Part shown: positions 10,345-23,061 of the stretch, piece by piece | Layout of the letters: the number at the start of each line of letters is the position of its first letter | Position numbering within the stretch: position 1 is the first letter of the stretch | Assembly: GCA_028023455.1 (NCBI GenBank) | Contig: JAQFVV010006203.1 | Location: 7,720,821 to 7,784,820 of the forward strand | Length of the DNA stretch: 64,000 nucleotides | Reading direction: 5' to 3' | Origin: Epiperipatus broadwayi | Lineage: Eukaryota; Onychophora; Udeonychophora; Euonychophora; Peripatidae | Position numbers and translations under genes: made by a program | The notes under the pieces: generated by a model | Told to the model about the DNA's origin: nothing | The model's input: only the letters and a program-made list of their open reading frames with translations | Database searches by the model: none

Positions 10345-11035
10345 AATCTAAAACATTTAACATAAAAATGAGTGTTAAACAAGGACATTTACAAGCTCCA
10401 TCATTGTTTTCAATTTTTACAGCAGTGATGTTTAGAACTGTTTATAAGTGACTTAATGAAATAGAGATCCAGATGCAATCAATTAAAAGCAAAAACAAGA
10501 ACTTCATCATCTTGAATTCTGAATTCACAGTATAAAAAAGACAATTTACAGAAAATACTTTATATTTTGAAAGCAACATTTAAAGACTTTGGTTTAGCAA
10601 TTAATGTTCAAAACGTCAGTTTTTTTTTATTAACTAGTGATAGAAGAACTTGTAGTTTAGATGATTACCAATTTGATAATATAAATTAATTTAAATACTT
10701 TGGTAGTTTTATAAGTAGAAAGGTGGACTTAAATGATGAAGTACAACATAGATTACAACGTGATGCTGCATATAAAACTGTTGTTTTACCTAATTTAATG
10801 TATAGAAGTGAGACCTGGATACCCTATCAACATAATATATAAAGCAATAGAAAAGTTTGATTTAAGAATGCTCTGTAAAATTTTAGAATACAATAGTAAG
10901 TTCATAATATTAAACAATATTTATTCAACTAGCTGAATGTGATACAATACAATCCGCAATTGTAAAACCACAAATTAAAAATATAAAATGAATGAACAAT
11001 GCATTACTTTCTAAAAGGATGCTTTATGATAAAGC

Positions 11036-11242
11036 ATGGTTTTCAAGGGAGAGGAAACCCCTGCCTACATTATAAGAATTGTGTCAAAGATATTCCAAAG
11101 AAATGATTATTTCCAATGGGAAGCTATGGCAGAGAATAGAATACATTGGTGGGCTACAATCAGACATGGTGTTGAAGTATTTCAGAAAAACATTAAGAAA
11201 TTAAAAGACAGTATCACAAAATACCAAATAAATAGAAAATGA
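11036..11242 (+). pseudogene. LINE C-terminal region
   Basis: Sixty-eight codons. QWEAMAENRIHWWATIRHGVE matches the family C-terminus 'WE.LA.DR..WR..V..G...FE'. Just upstream, near 10800, YRSETWIPYQH corresponds to 'YGCETWT.Y..H'. The stop at 11240 may be close to the real end of the ORF. No poly-A or short-repeat tail is obvious. Confidence 0.75.
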
Positions 11243-14200
11243 ACCAGTTCATTTTACATGTGGACATGCTTGTAGTTTACAGATTATTTTGTTGGTCATT
11301 ACAAAACTCGTTTCTAGAATAGTTTTTTTGCTTCCTTTTCTTATATTGGAGTAGGAATGACCATATTCATTTATGAGTAGCTGCTATCTATGAATTGGAT
11401 ATAAATACATACATTTATGTAAAAGTTTTATTTATTTTTAACCTATATATTTTCTAAGTATGTGCATAATTAAGACAATAATTTAATTTTTAATTCTTCT
11501 CATTTTAACACATTATAAAAACAATGTAGAATTGATCATGTTATAAATTAAAAAAATAAACAAACTTGATAGTTTTAATGTTTGAAAAACTACTTTTGTA
11601 GACTGGTATCTTCAAAATAGATTAAAATTTAGAATATACAAACAGATATATGTGTATTATATAATCAGTTGTTATTCTTCCAAATTTATAGTTCATATTC
11701 CAGTTCTTAACAATGGTCCACTACGGAACAAAGGGCTCTTCAACAATTTCCTCATAGAGAAGCAGTAAATGAGAAGATATTAACCAACTGGCTTGTCAAT
11801 TTCCAGTTAGAAGAGCTTGAATTGTTTTCTATTCATATCTTACTTTCTTGCAAATAATACCTACAATACCCATTTACCACCTAATATTAGATGATTTGTA
11901 GATTGGATCGGTTTTCTCGAAAAAATAAAAAAAATACTAAGCATGAAAATGAAACTACCAAAAATGTTCAAGTTTTATCTAGATCGAATATCATTGCATC
12001 AATGGCTACAATATTAAATATATTACATTTCAAATATGTATCTAAAAAAGACAAATTTTTTCACTTTAAATCAAAATTTATTGCAATTTACAACAAAAAA
12101 ACAAGAAGTAATATTTTCCCTATCACCAGTAATTTAATAAGTACTAAGAAATTATATTGCTAAAAAATTAAAATTGTAAAATTAAGTTTTCATAATTTAA
12201 AAAAATTGACAAGTCGTTATAAAACAATAATAATAATGAAAACAAATATCACAAATGAAGTATACAATACAAATAGAAACAAATGTTTAAAACAACAACA
12301 AAACATTATAATATTACTTCATTGCAAATTTGATTAATTTACATATTTAATTTTTCTTTTACATACAATAAAGCGGACAAAAAAAAAAAAAATCATTTCA
12401 AACATTGACAATAGGCTATTTAGAATAGCTCTAACAATTTCAACAGGAAAATAATTTTTATTAGTACATTAAATAATGATAAACATTTGCCATTTTTAAT
12501 AAATAATCTAAGCTCAATATAATGAAGCCATCTTTGAACTTTGAACACAACTTTAAAGAAAGAAAATTACAAAGACATGATATTTATGCTGTTTAAATAT
12601 GTATTAAGAATAAAGTAAATTACAAAATAATTTCAAATAAATATGCTATTTAGTCTAATTAAATTTTACTGGTAAATTGCTGCATTTAACTAAACTACAA
12701 TATAGTTTTGTCCCCATTCCTAAATAAGCATCAATATATTTAAACCCCGCATTAATAACAGTCAAGTTTTATTTAATTGCAAGCAGAAATTCAACATTTT
12801 AAACATAATTTGTGACAAATTATAAAGCTCAAAGGTTACAATAAAAATAGTTTTAACATTGATTATTGAATAAATAAAAATAATAGATTTCACCTTGAAA
12901 TTGAATTTAATAACTGAACGTTTTTATGTATGTATATATAATGAACATATACAATATATACTAATAACAGACAAAATATTTTTTCACATTTTCCCCCCTG
13001 TGTGAATGGTTTTAAATGGAAGACATAAGCTTACTTTCAGAATTTCTTAAACAATCTATCATTTAACAGTATTTAAGTTACAGCCAAAGATTAAAAACTA
13101 CATTCAATCAATTTATTCATTTAAATAAAAGGCAAATCACGGTGCGTGGTTCAGCAAAATATTTCAACGAATCTAAATAATTGTAATAAAACTACGTATT
13201 TAAAAAATGGTAATTCAAGAAAAGAAAATATTAACATAAATTTGTAAAAAAAAAATCACAGGTTTTCAGAAAAGCTTATGCGGTTTTAAAAATTAAGGGA
13301 TAATAGACTGATTTACTTATGGCATCATACTACATATATGATAATTATTTCTTTTAAAATATAGAGGTATTGTAAATCGAAAAGGATACTTTAAATTTTA
13401 TTTAAAATTTAATAAAGCTACTCAAAAAAATTACCACTCATTTTTTTGACTATGATTTTTTTTTACAGCTGAATAAAGTATAATTTTTATTATAGTGAAA
13501 TCGGTTGAACTTTCGTCAGTAGAGATTATTATACCCACGATAACATATTTAAACAGCATGGAATATTTTATACATATGAATAATTAAGATAACAAACCTC
13601 TTATTAACCCAGATAATTAATTCAAAGATATGACTGATTTGTTTGAAGATTAAGCGCTCAATCAAAATACATCTTGTGGAATTGTCTCCGAGTCAACAGA
13701 TTTACGTACAATAATAAGAATTAAAAAGTTTATTTCGACATAATCTAGTATGAATAAATAAACATTACACACACAAAGGCTATTAAAGCCTCAACAATTT
13801 CATCTTTTTGCAAATTTTTTAATCGTACATAAAATTAAAAATATCAAAAAAAATATACAGCTACATTTAAACAAGCCTACAATCAATACATCATGCACAA
13901 TTTATTCCTATGTAAATAAGTAGAAGTTTAAAATAATAAGTTAAAACAAGTCAATTCAAGGCAAAAAAAAAAAAGTAGTGATTTTATTTAAACTAACCTT
14001 ATTATCTTAAATTAATAGAGGGCGGGGAAATCAAAAGTATAATTTTTAAAAAAATTTTTGCATTGATTTTACGGTTACAATTAAATTAAATACTTAATTT
14101 AAATTATTCACACATTTTCAACAATTAAACCTCCTTTCCCCTCGTCTATTTCTTTTGCTTTAACATATGGTTTTGTTTTTAAAAATACGTTTATTAATTT

Positions 14201-14520
14201 ATGCACAAAGGACTAACAACAACTTACACCATACTGTATTGGTCTTAATGAAGAAAAAAAATCCGTGATCAATGCAGTGTGTCTGACTGCTATAAATATA
14301 TGTGTCTGCGTGTATGTACAAATATATATTTACCATGAAGCCATTAAATCAATTTTGAAAAAAAAAAATCAATTTGATATTTACTTAAAGTTTTACTTAA
14401 AAAAAATTCCAATTGAATAGTAATTGGTTTTAATATATAAATAAATTATTACTGTCAGTTGCTCCAGAAATTATATAGCATCCAAGCATCGAAGTGAGGG
14501 GCTGGGCTGAGTTCACTAGC
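11243..14520. other. Long AT-rich stretch without a clear gene
   Basis: Contains poly-A/T tracts and chance ORFs such as 11891-12163 (90 codons, Lys/Asn/Ile-rich, no domain). A minus-strand patch at 12985-13045 reads like a degraded C2H2 zinc-finger linker (IHTGG after FHLK-type residues) but has stops. A short minus-strand frame at 14106-14158 ending in a stop was considered as a DGCR8 terminal exon and rejected on splice phase. No RNA gene was seen. Confidence 0.55.
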
Positions 14521-14542
14521 TCCATTCAGTATGGAGAGTAAA

Positions 14543-15059
14543 AAGAGTTTAAATATATATAGAAGTAAACGGAACATTGGGTGCGAGTTAATTTATGATA
14601 ATAGCAAGGAAAGTAGTTTATTGTTTAAGGCTCGAACGGGATCTTTAGCAACAAGAGAATATACTGTACACGTAAATGGAAAAATATGGGTGATTTAGTC
14701 TGCAAGTTGTGTAAGGAAGGCATAGAAAATATTAGGCATCTGTTAATTCAATGTAAATGCTAGAGAGCAGAAAGGGTACAGATAATGAAGTTATGGAAGC
14801 ATAAATATGAATAAAATGATTATACAGAAATTGGATTATTGATTTTTATACTGGATTTGGGAAAAGGGGTATTTAGATATAAAGGCCATAGAGTTGATAA
14901 AGATTATGTTGTGGAAATGAGATGGAGCAGATTATGGGAAAACTTAGGCTGGGGAATGGAAAGGGGAGGTAAAGTGGCTAACAGGTTTCTCTGTGCATAG
15001 TTGCTGAGAGATTCCTGACTCCGTTTAAGGAGAAGTCACAGTGCATCACATCACATCAG
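14543..15059 (+). pseudogene. 3' end of a third LINE family, with C-terminal zinc knuckle
   Basis: Plus-strand translation from 14543 is open for about 43 codons: IYRSKRNIGCELIYDNS, then LLFKARTGSLATREYT. This matches the 'iYr..K..ig.E.lYdN..gS.lLf.aRT..L' region near the C-terminus of several LINE families. After a one-base shift at about 14670 comes GDLVCKLCKEGIENIRHLLI, a C-x2-C-x8-H-x4-C knuckle. The tail ends in catcacatcacatc, a short-repeat tail typical of LINE 3' ends. It is strongly 5'-truncated. The frame preservation suggests a younger copy than the LINE at 8660. Confidence 0.8.
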
Positions 15060-16295
15060 TTGACTAAACTAACATTTTTTTTCTTTACCTCAGTTCCCAA
15101 GTTCTTTATATATATGTGTGTGTTTTTAAAACAATCACATAATTATAATTTCTAATTATCTAACAAATTATTAAAAATATATTTTAGAAACATTTTAAAC
15201 AACTTGAATGAAATAAAGAAAATTAAGCAAATGATAATAAAGGGAATATCATCATTTTATTTTACAAGGGCTGTAAAAACCATTAACATGTTTTTCCAAT
15301 GTCTAAAACAGTTGCATTGTGAAGTCAATAAAAAAACAGCAATTTTTATTTTTAGAAATATGAGCTATTCCATTAGTTTATTTTTATCATTATTGAATAG
15401 TCTTTAAAATTTTTTTTAAAGTTGTAAATTAAGATTGGAAATCCTCATATCTACATATTACAGTACTTGATAATCTCAATTGGCTATCAATACAGTAGTT
15501 ATATAAGATCATAATGCTTACAAATTTTAAACTAAAAATACATTTAAATACCTGATATAACATGTAACCGAAGATTTAGAATTAAAAAAGCCAAAAATTT
15601 TATAATTTAATCAAAATTATACAATATATACATATAAATAATGTAAGAAATTAATAATTAAACACCCCAAAATGCTTAATGTAATTCTCCTATGATGCTT
15701 TTAATGGATTATAAATATGCTAAATATTATTAGTTTATTGCATAAATAGTCATGGTTTTAATATTTTATTATGTACTGTATATATCAAGATAATTCATCA
15801 TTCCTATAGAGGAAAAAGATAGACATTTTTTTTTTTTATTAAGATAAAAGAATGCAAATCTATTTAAAAAAATATTACTTTTGAAAATGTGTGACACATA
15901 TTTTGAGGAATATAAATAACATTTTGGTATCATGAAAATTCTGTTAATGCTACAAAAAGAAATAAAAGTGAAATAAATATAATTTTCAATTAGAAACTTC
16001 ATAAAAGTTTAGTTTTGCACCAGAAAATTTACACATTAGTTGTGCTAAATATATTTTCTATATTATATAATTGCTCAGTTCTAAACTATTCTCATAGTAC
16101 ATCATCAGCCATTCTCAAAAGGAGTTCAAATTTTTTTTTTTTGAAAAGATGGACTTGATATAAATATCTTAAAATAACTTTGCATTTTAATGCTTTAAAG
16201 AATTTATTATCTCTTGGCTCTAAATACTAACATTCTAAAATAAAATGCAAATAACAATAATCAAATGGTTTATTTCACAGAAATTTCTAAACAGT
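15060..16295. other. AT-rich DNA, nothing recognised
   Basis: Only chance ORFs on both strands (for example 15204-15407 plus and 15769-16002 minus, low-complexity, no domain). No tRNA-like boxes, no splice-flanked coding block and no inverted repeat were noticed. Confidence 0.55.
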
Positions 16296-16299
16296 TCAC

Positions 16300-16390
16300 A
16301 CACAAAAAGGACAGAGGTGGAGCTTTAATCCATGGACCTTAAGCTCCAGATTTCATCTCCACTGTGCTATTAAACCATACAGGGTAGAAG
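16300..16390 (-). mobile_element. tRNA-derived SINE remnant
   Basis: On the minus strand: tatggtttaatagcacagtggag (A-box-like), then about 30 nt, then tggattaaagctccacc (degenerate B-box). The patch is GC-richer than its surroundings. It differs from the 5341/23062 family in the loop regions and is similar in plan to the copies at 41345 and 48425. Moderate certainty, because both boxes are mutated. Confidence 0.5.
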
Positions 16391-17636
16391 AAATCATATT
16401 AAGAAGGTAATAAATATTGACAACCTGACATCATGATAAATGAGTATTATCATTTCATCGTAGTGGACTTGCCTAGTTAGTCACTATCTTTTGGGCAAGA
16501 ACTCAGCACACACTTTAAAATAGCATAAGAAAAATACAATTACTCAAAAAAAAAAAAAAAAAAGCTAGTTTTACTTTCAATGGTTTTAAAAAATACATTA
16601 TTGAAATATTGATAATAATTTTTTCTTGATGAATTTAAAAATAAAGATAGTATTTTTTTTAAACGATATTGGCACTTATAATTAATCACCCTTCAACAGT
16701 TTTGGGCAAATATTGAATGTATAGGCTAATAAATACATAAAAAGATATTGAAAAAGTAGTGATAGGTGATAGTTATATCCTCAAATGATATATATTTATT
16801 TTTAAATAAAAATATGCATTTACATAAAGATTGAATAATATATTTGCTTGTCTATAAAGAATAGGTATTGCCAATTAGTAAATAACTGTAACATAGACAA
16901 AGTAGAATATAGATTTTTATTAGCTGAATATTTTATTATTAATAAAATCTATGCACCGTTAACTTATATTTTTAAAAGATCAAAGAATGATACAATTGCA
17001 CGATATTATGAATGCATGTATATATATTTTGTTAAGATGTAATAGCAATTTGCTAGATATATTTGTTGCTAAAAAAATTATGTACTTACTTAAGCCATAT
17101 CCTTTCATTAAATGATTTTTTTTTCCAGTCAAGGTTTTTAAAATTACCAGTTTTCGGATATCTTTTAAGTTTTGCACATATTAAAAGTATAACCATTTTG
17201 ATTATCTTCACTTTTGCATAATTTTTAAAAAAATAATATAAGAAATAAATTTCTAAATATTTAATGCAGATTTTATCACAGATTTTTTTTTCTATAACAT
17301 GTAATTGTTTTTTAATTATAATACATAACAACCTAATATTAAAAAAAAAAAATATAAGTTCAACTTCAATACAATAAATCTTATATGTCTGAAATTTTAT
17401 TATAATTTTTCCTTACATATTTTGAATAAATTTTTTACAGGTTACATATTCATTAAGGTTAGAAAGTTAATTAATAATTGTATGTCATTGATAAATTTTG
17501 AAAAAATAAAAAATTCCACACAGTATGCAGTATTATACAAATTTTTAAAATTATTTATTCACAAATAATTTAAATGTATTTATTATATATATATAAACAT
17601 TAAAAGCATAAAGCTAAACTAGTCAATAAATAACCA
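16391..17636. other. AT-rich DNA, nothing recognised
   Basis: Short ORFs on both strands are composed mostly of Ile, Lys, Asn, Phe and Tyr, as expected by chance in such DNA. There is a 17-bp poly-A run near 16545 and a TA microsatellite near 17583-17595. Confidence 0.55.
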
Positions 17637-17690
17637 AAACTACCCCAAATCCACAACTCAACTAGACTAGTCAAAAAATACACTATTAAT

Positions 17691-17720
17691 GGTTTCACTG
17701 CTACAAGCAGACTTCTCAAG
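17691..17720 (-). other. PLE stem-loop, left arm copy
   Basis: Read on the minus strand this is cttgagaagtctgcttgtag followed by cagtgaaacc, with stem ctgct / agcag and a 3-nt loop. It is the inverted copy of 18200-18229. The layout is that of a hammerhead stem II between the two conserved core strands, but the first core strand is not consensus. Confidence 0.5.
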
Positions 17721-18199
17721 TATATAGAACTACAAAATAACAACATATTTAAACTAAACATTAACCACAATTTTACTTACCTCCCATCTACCCTTAATAT
17801 TAAAAGAACTTTTAAATCAGTTAACTGCTTCATAATCATAATTTTTTAATAATAAAGATTCTTTAATTCTTCTTTTTATTTCATTACTGTCAAAGAAGAC
17901 AATCACAGCTTCATCAAAATTAATATTGTGATTTGTATCTTTTATATGGATATATAAGGCAGAACTAAGATATCCATGTAAAATATACAGGCCACATTAT
18001 TAATTTTGATGAAGCTAAGATCGTCTTCTTTGAGAGTAATGAAATAAAAAGAATTAAAGAATCTTTATTATTAAAAATTTATGATTCTGAAGCAATTAAC
18101 TTATTTAAAAGTTCTTTTAATATTAAGGATGGATGGAAGGTAAGTGAAATTGTGGGTAATATTTAGTTTAATTATGTTGTTATTTTGTAGTTCTTTACA

Positions 18200-18229
18200 C
18201 TTGAGAAGTCTGCTTGTAGCAGTGAAACC
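18200..18229 (+). other. PLE stem-loop, right arm copy
   Basis: Same sequence as the left arm copy in opposite orientation, with no substitution noted across the 30 bases. Its conservation between diverged arms is worth noting. Confidence 0.5.
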
Positions 18230-18290
18230 ATTGGTAGTGTTTTAGATTTTATTTTCTTGACTCATCTGGTTGAGTTGTGAATTTGGTGTA

Positions 18291-21200
18291 ATTTTGATTA
18301 TTACATATATGTATACACGCATGTATACAGTGAATTAATTCTGGGGGGGGGGGATCATGATGTAAGCAATACAAACAACACTAAAAGCATATATTATTAT
18401 TTAAAAATTACTTTATATACTAATGAAGAAAAATTAAAAAAAAGTAATTAAAGAATTACTTTTATTCACATAAATGCACTAAAAAAAAACACTAAGAAGT
18501 AAAAAATATTTTTTCTATTCTTGATATTTTAAATATACAAGAAAAGATAAAAAAAAATTTTTTTTTACTTTGTGAATCATTTGTGTGGATAAAAGTAACA
18601 TTTTTTTTCTGTTAATATTTTTTAGTCTTCACTTTTTAGTTATATAACTTTTTTAAAAACTATAAGGCAAAAAAGTGCCTCTGTTTAAAATAAAAATTCT
18701 TTTATTCACTTAAGTAAAATAAAAATTACTTTAAGCAATCAAAAATTTTCCCATAATTCATAAGCTTAAGATGGTATTTTTTTTGTTCTAGTTTAGCTGG
18801 CCATTTTCTAAATCATTATTATACTATCAACTATTACTAAAATGACAAAAAAAAATTGCAAAGTCTCAACAAAATGTAGAATTTTATAAATAATGACAGA
18901 TGTGCAATTTTTTTTATTATTATAAAATATTCTTTGTAATTTTCCAAGAGAAAAAACCATAAGTTATAGTTACCCTTTTTCTTCAAGATTTTATTCTTAA
19001 TTTTCATTGTGTTTAGGAAACTATAATTTTACTATGCAGAATAGTATTCTGTTTTTATTTTTTTCTCTTTGAATTTATTTACTATTAATTTTTCCTTTTT
19101 ATAATACTACTACTAGATAGCATTTCTGCAAAGAGTACTAAATACTAAAATTCTATTTTGTCTTTCTGCTGAAAAATTGTTTGCAAACTCTTTAAAAAAA
19201 AGTATTACAACTGGTAATACATATATTTGCAAAGTTTCATTATGTTGGAAATTGGAAAAAATTGAGTTACAATATTTCACAAATGGACAAAAAAACCTGG
19301 TTAAATGAAAGTGTATTATAAAAATAGCCTTGTTAAGTATTTGTTTAGAGCATAGCTACATATAGAACAGAGATTTGGATAATTATTAAGGATAATTATT
19401 TAAAAAAAGATAATTTTTAGACATACCATTAATCTGGCTGACTATTTTAGTTCCCAAATCTTTCTAGATTAGTGATGTTAATGAATTAAAAATAATTCAA
19501 TAAAGTATTTTTTTACCCCCATTCTTATTACAAATCTCCAATGTTTTTACAGGAATTAATGTTGCTTGAAGCTCAAACAAATATAATTGTGCTATATATT
19601 AATTTTAATATATATGTTTTATACATTTATCTTTATGTAAGAAAAGTGTAAATTTAATAATTAGTTCACCATTTTTTCCTCCACTAAAATCTATGTCTGA
19701 AAACTGTTGCAACTTCATGTTAGCTGATTGAGAGATAAATTTCCTTCCCCAATTATCTTTTTTGTTAGAAAACCCCCCCCCCCCCCAATTGTTGAAATAA
19801 AAAATATCACACTTATACCAATTAGGTTTATTAATTGTAACTTTCATTAAAATAATAAAGATTAGTAATTTTGTCTGAATAGAAGTTGCTGAATTATAAT
19901 GAACCAGATTAGGAAGATAATGATCACAGTATTGCTACAAATAATATATGAATTTATTTAATAATATTTAAAATCTCAAAATAATTACATTTTGGATGAA
20001 GCAGTGATAAAAAAATATCAAAACAGTAAAACTTATTTTAAAAATAATTAATATTATTTCAATTCGTCACATTTCTTTAAATGGCACAAATCTTAATTGG
20101 TGGTAAGTTCTCTGCATTAAGGTAGGTTGAGAGAAACTAAGCATTAAAGATAATAAATAAAAAAAAAGTACAAATGATCAATACTGGTGATAGTTTGTCA
20201 CTACTTGCCACTCCTTATATTTATTATATCATTCCAAGTAAAAAGATAATTGCATCAATAAAATGCATAAAGTGAAACAACATTATAATGAAAATGATGA
20301 AAACTGTAGTCTCTCTGTCTCCAAAATTTTGGTTCCAAGTCTCAGTATGGATACAGAAATTTGCAGGTAGCGAATTTGAAAATATTTGATTATATTGTTG
20401 AAGTTATATTATCACTCCTGTCGTATTATTATTATTATTATTATAAAAAAAGGTTAATTTTAAACCATCATTAATACTATAGATTTGTATTTTGTTAAAA
20501 AAAAAATTATATCTAATTCTTTTTAATTAACAAAAACATTTTCTTACTCAAATATTATTTTAAATCACTATATATATTAGAATATTTTCATAATCAATTA
20601 TATAAATTGTTAAATTAAAGAGCTGAAACTTATAATATAGATGCTCCCTACATATGTAACTAGCTAATTGCTTAACTTTTTATCTAACTTAACTTTATTC
20701 AAGTTGAAAAATTACAAACCTTTATAACTATGATATCTTTTGATTATATTTAGTATTCCTATATTGAATTTTTTTTTAAAAAACACACATTATTTGGAGT
20801 ATATTTCTAATAGTATTTAAAGTAAAGGATGCTCTAAAATCAACAATTTTGAAACTAATAAAATTTATTCTGCTGCTAATGAATAAAATAAAAATATTTT
20901 GCTTATTTTTTCTACTGGAATTGATATAATGAAGGCATAAAGTTAGTTTATTGCTAATGAATGAAAAAATAACACTTGTAATTTTTCATACAGTTAAGTT
21001 GACTTAACTTTAAAGGATGTAATGCATATTTTGAATATTCTGCATGCTTTCTGTAAACTTTGTGTGTGTCAGCTATTTTTTAAATAAATGTGGATTTAAA
21101 TAAGAAACTGCCTGTATTTGAGACAGAATATTGAAATGAACTCTACTGAAATCATTGTGAAATTAGATAATAGATATAATAGTCAACTTCTTAAATGTAA

Positions 21201-22132
21201 ATTTCAATACAAAAATATCCTAATTCAGTTGTAACTTTGAGGTCAGTTTATAAAATAAGACAAAATTGATTATAGGCTCAGTATTCTCAAATATATGATT
21301 CTTTTCCTCACCAATACTGAAGGTTGAACTCTATTTAAGCCATAATACCAATATTCATCTGATCAACTTCTAATCCTGGATTTTTTTTTAAATACAACCA
21401 TTCATATTAAATAAATTATTATTTAGAAAAAAAAAATAAAATAAATAATTTATATAAAAAAAATAATTTACTTAATAATAAATTAAAATAAAGTTTCAAA
21501 TCATCAATTTTTGTGAATATTCAAAATGCCCTTAACAAAATTATATTTATATTTGGATTTGTGGATTGTTTTATTATAGTTTAAACAAAACAAATTATCA
21601 AACAGATAAACAAACAAACAAAAAAAAAAAAACTGTATTGAAAAAAAGAGTAAAATAAAAACACACAAACGATTTAAAAAAAAAGGATATAAGAGAATTA
21701 TGTAAATTTTATATTTCTATTTCCTTCCTTTTTTGTTACATTCAAATGAAATGTATTATTAATCAATTACTATAGTACAATTAGTAATTAAATCTCATCT
21801 CTTGCGAAATATAAAAATGTATATAACATACAGATTGCAATTCCTATTTCAATTAAAGGCATTACATTTTATTTTCAATCTAAAGCAACAAATAAAAATT
21901 TAATAGCATTCTTAAATCATTTATAGGGCAAAACACTACACCTATTTTTCTGCTTGTTTTTGACACCAGTGAGTGATCATTGGATAGTAGATGGTAGTTC
22001 TATATTCAAATCACAAGCAGGATTGGAATTTGTACACAAAATCTTTTGCATATAGCTCTAGATAGAAAAAATAAGGTGAATTATTATCCCTAATGTAATA
22101 TTTAAATAATAAAAATCTTCTTTCATGAGATT
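18291..22132. other. AT-rich DNA, nothing coding recognised
   Basis: Contains an 11-base G run (18343-18353), a 14-base C run (19773-19786), an ATT trinucleotide run near 20426-20443 and many poly-A/T tracts. A tRNA-like patch near 21975-22050 (tggtagttctatattcaaatcac) is too degenerate to call. There is no domain-bearing ORF. Confidence 0.55.
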
Positions 22133-22255
22133 CTATTGTATTTTCAGGATTATTGGATATGTATGATGACTAAGATCATTTGCCAATGTTTCAAAAACAT
22201 CACTATCATTTCCTGCAAGGTGGAAATGGTTAGAAAAATCCAGTCTAAACTGTTT
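22133..22255 (-). CDS. Candidate terminal coding exon of unknown gene
   Basis: On the minus strand a good 3' splice site (cattattttcttcag) is followed by 40 codons and a TAG stop. The peptide starts KQFRLDFSNHFHLAGNDS and ends TYPIILKIQ. Its composition is more balanced than chance ORFs nearby. It starts in phase 0 after the acceptor. No domain was recognised and no AATAAA signal was seen soon after the stop. It might belong to the same transcription unit as the minus-strand exon candidate at 28396-28459, which ends in phase 0. An open run of 40 codons is not rare by chance in 64 kb, so confidence is low. Confidence 0.25.
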   Translation of the reverse strand, partial: KQFRLDFSNHFHLAGNDSDVFETLANDLSHHTYPIILKIQ

Positions 22256-23061
22256 CTGAAGAAAATAATGTTATGTTACCAAAGACACATGGGAGGAGTG
22301 GGAAATATTTGACACACACAAAATCATATACACACAAGTAAGATATGATATATATGTCTAATCTACAAATTATAATTAGTAAATAAAAAATAAACTGTAT
22401 TTGAAATATCAAAAAAATAAAAATAAATAAATAAATAAATATAGTTTTCCAACAATATAGACAGATATTATAGTAATTTATTAAGAGACATGCAATTTAT
22501 GAATGTGTGTGCATATTTAAAATGTGAAGTTCCTTTCCTGAAAGCAGATCAAAAATATCTTGGCAATAAAGAATCATAATCTTGTGACAACAGATAGCAA
22601 ACTTGGCAACAATATGTCATTGTTTAGTAGCCTTAATTAATATATAACTTTATAAAAATATTATGAAAATTTTAACTTAAAAACATATATACATAAACTT
22701 GAACGAAAGAAAATAAAGTTATTTTTTTTAAATTTTGATTTTGACTTTTAACTAGAAAATCAGAAGATATCTGCAGAAATTATATTTAAAAACTATTTGA
22801 TAATAAATCATTAAATAATAAAGAATTATAATCAAAATATAAGTTTGTGATTATATTTTTATCAGTAGTTTTATATATTACATATATAAGTGTATTATAA
22901 AAAGTTTGTAAAATATTTTGAATATATTATTCTGTTCAAAGTTGAACAATTTAATAGTTTAAAAAGAAAAAAAGTATCCTTTATTAGCAGAAAATTAATT
23001 TACTTCTTTATCATATTATTCAATCTTTAATAATATTTCAACTTAACAATAAAAAAAAAAG
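22256..23061. other. AT-rich DNA, nothing recognised
   Basis: A simple AAAT run lies at about 22416-22440. No coding block or RNA gene was seen. Confidence 0.5.

Larger units (their letters stand above)
8660..11242 (+). mobile_element. Non-LTR retrotransposon, second family, heavily decayed full-length copy
   Basis: EEP endonuclease, RT and C-terminal region appear in order on the plus strand with many stops. Landmarks are TKAKELSIFKINIAALNET near 8680 (the 'IAALSETR' block), INERLMMLKDALHI at 8877, LLGDFNARV near 9040, WMHPCSKQ*HLIDYITVRK near 9210, FIDLVKVFDSISQTGLGH at 10197, a block-4 equivalent SVKQGHLQAPSLFSIF near 10372, and ETPAYIIRIV...WEAMAENRIHWW at 11048-11160. The family differs from the RTE copies at the window ends: it has the 'WMHPRSKHWHLIDY' and 'NGVKQGCVLAPTLFS' signatures. 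It is degraded more than the other LINEs, so it is probably the oldest. Confidence 0.87.
17637..18290. mobile_element. Palindrome of two PLE 3' ends, joined head to head
   Basis: 17637-17958 is the reverse complement of 17966-18290 with only scattered differences and a centre of under 10 bp. Each arm, read outward from the centre, encodes the end of a PLE GIY-YIG nuclease. On the plus strand this is IHVKYTGHIINFDEAKIV then SNEIKRIKESLLLKIYDS, matching 'TGH.I.WENAKI...E....KIKESL'. Outside the coding part each arm has a possible short intron-like segment (gtaagtgaaattgtggg to ttttgtag) and the stem-loop with ctgct / agcag. It is best explained as an aberrant or twin-primed PLE insertion, or as a terminal-repeat pair with the body deleted. 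Confidence 0.82.

Noticed and set aside
11891-12163. 90-codon plus-strand ORF
   Set aside because: Lys/Asn/Ile/Ser-rich, no domain and no splice context; expected by chance in AT-rich sequence.
14106-14158. Minus-strand short frame ending in IVENV and a stop, considered as the DGCR8 terminal exon
   Set aside because: The only AG that could serve as acceptor gives the wrong phase relative to the phase-0 donor at 40701, and there is no polypyrimidine tract.
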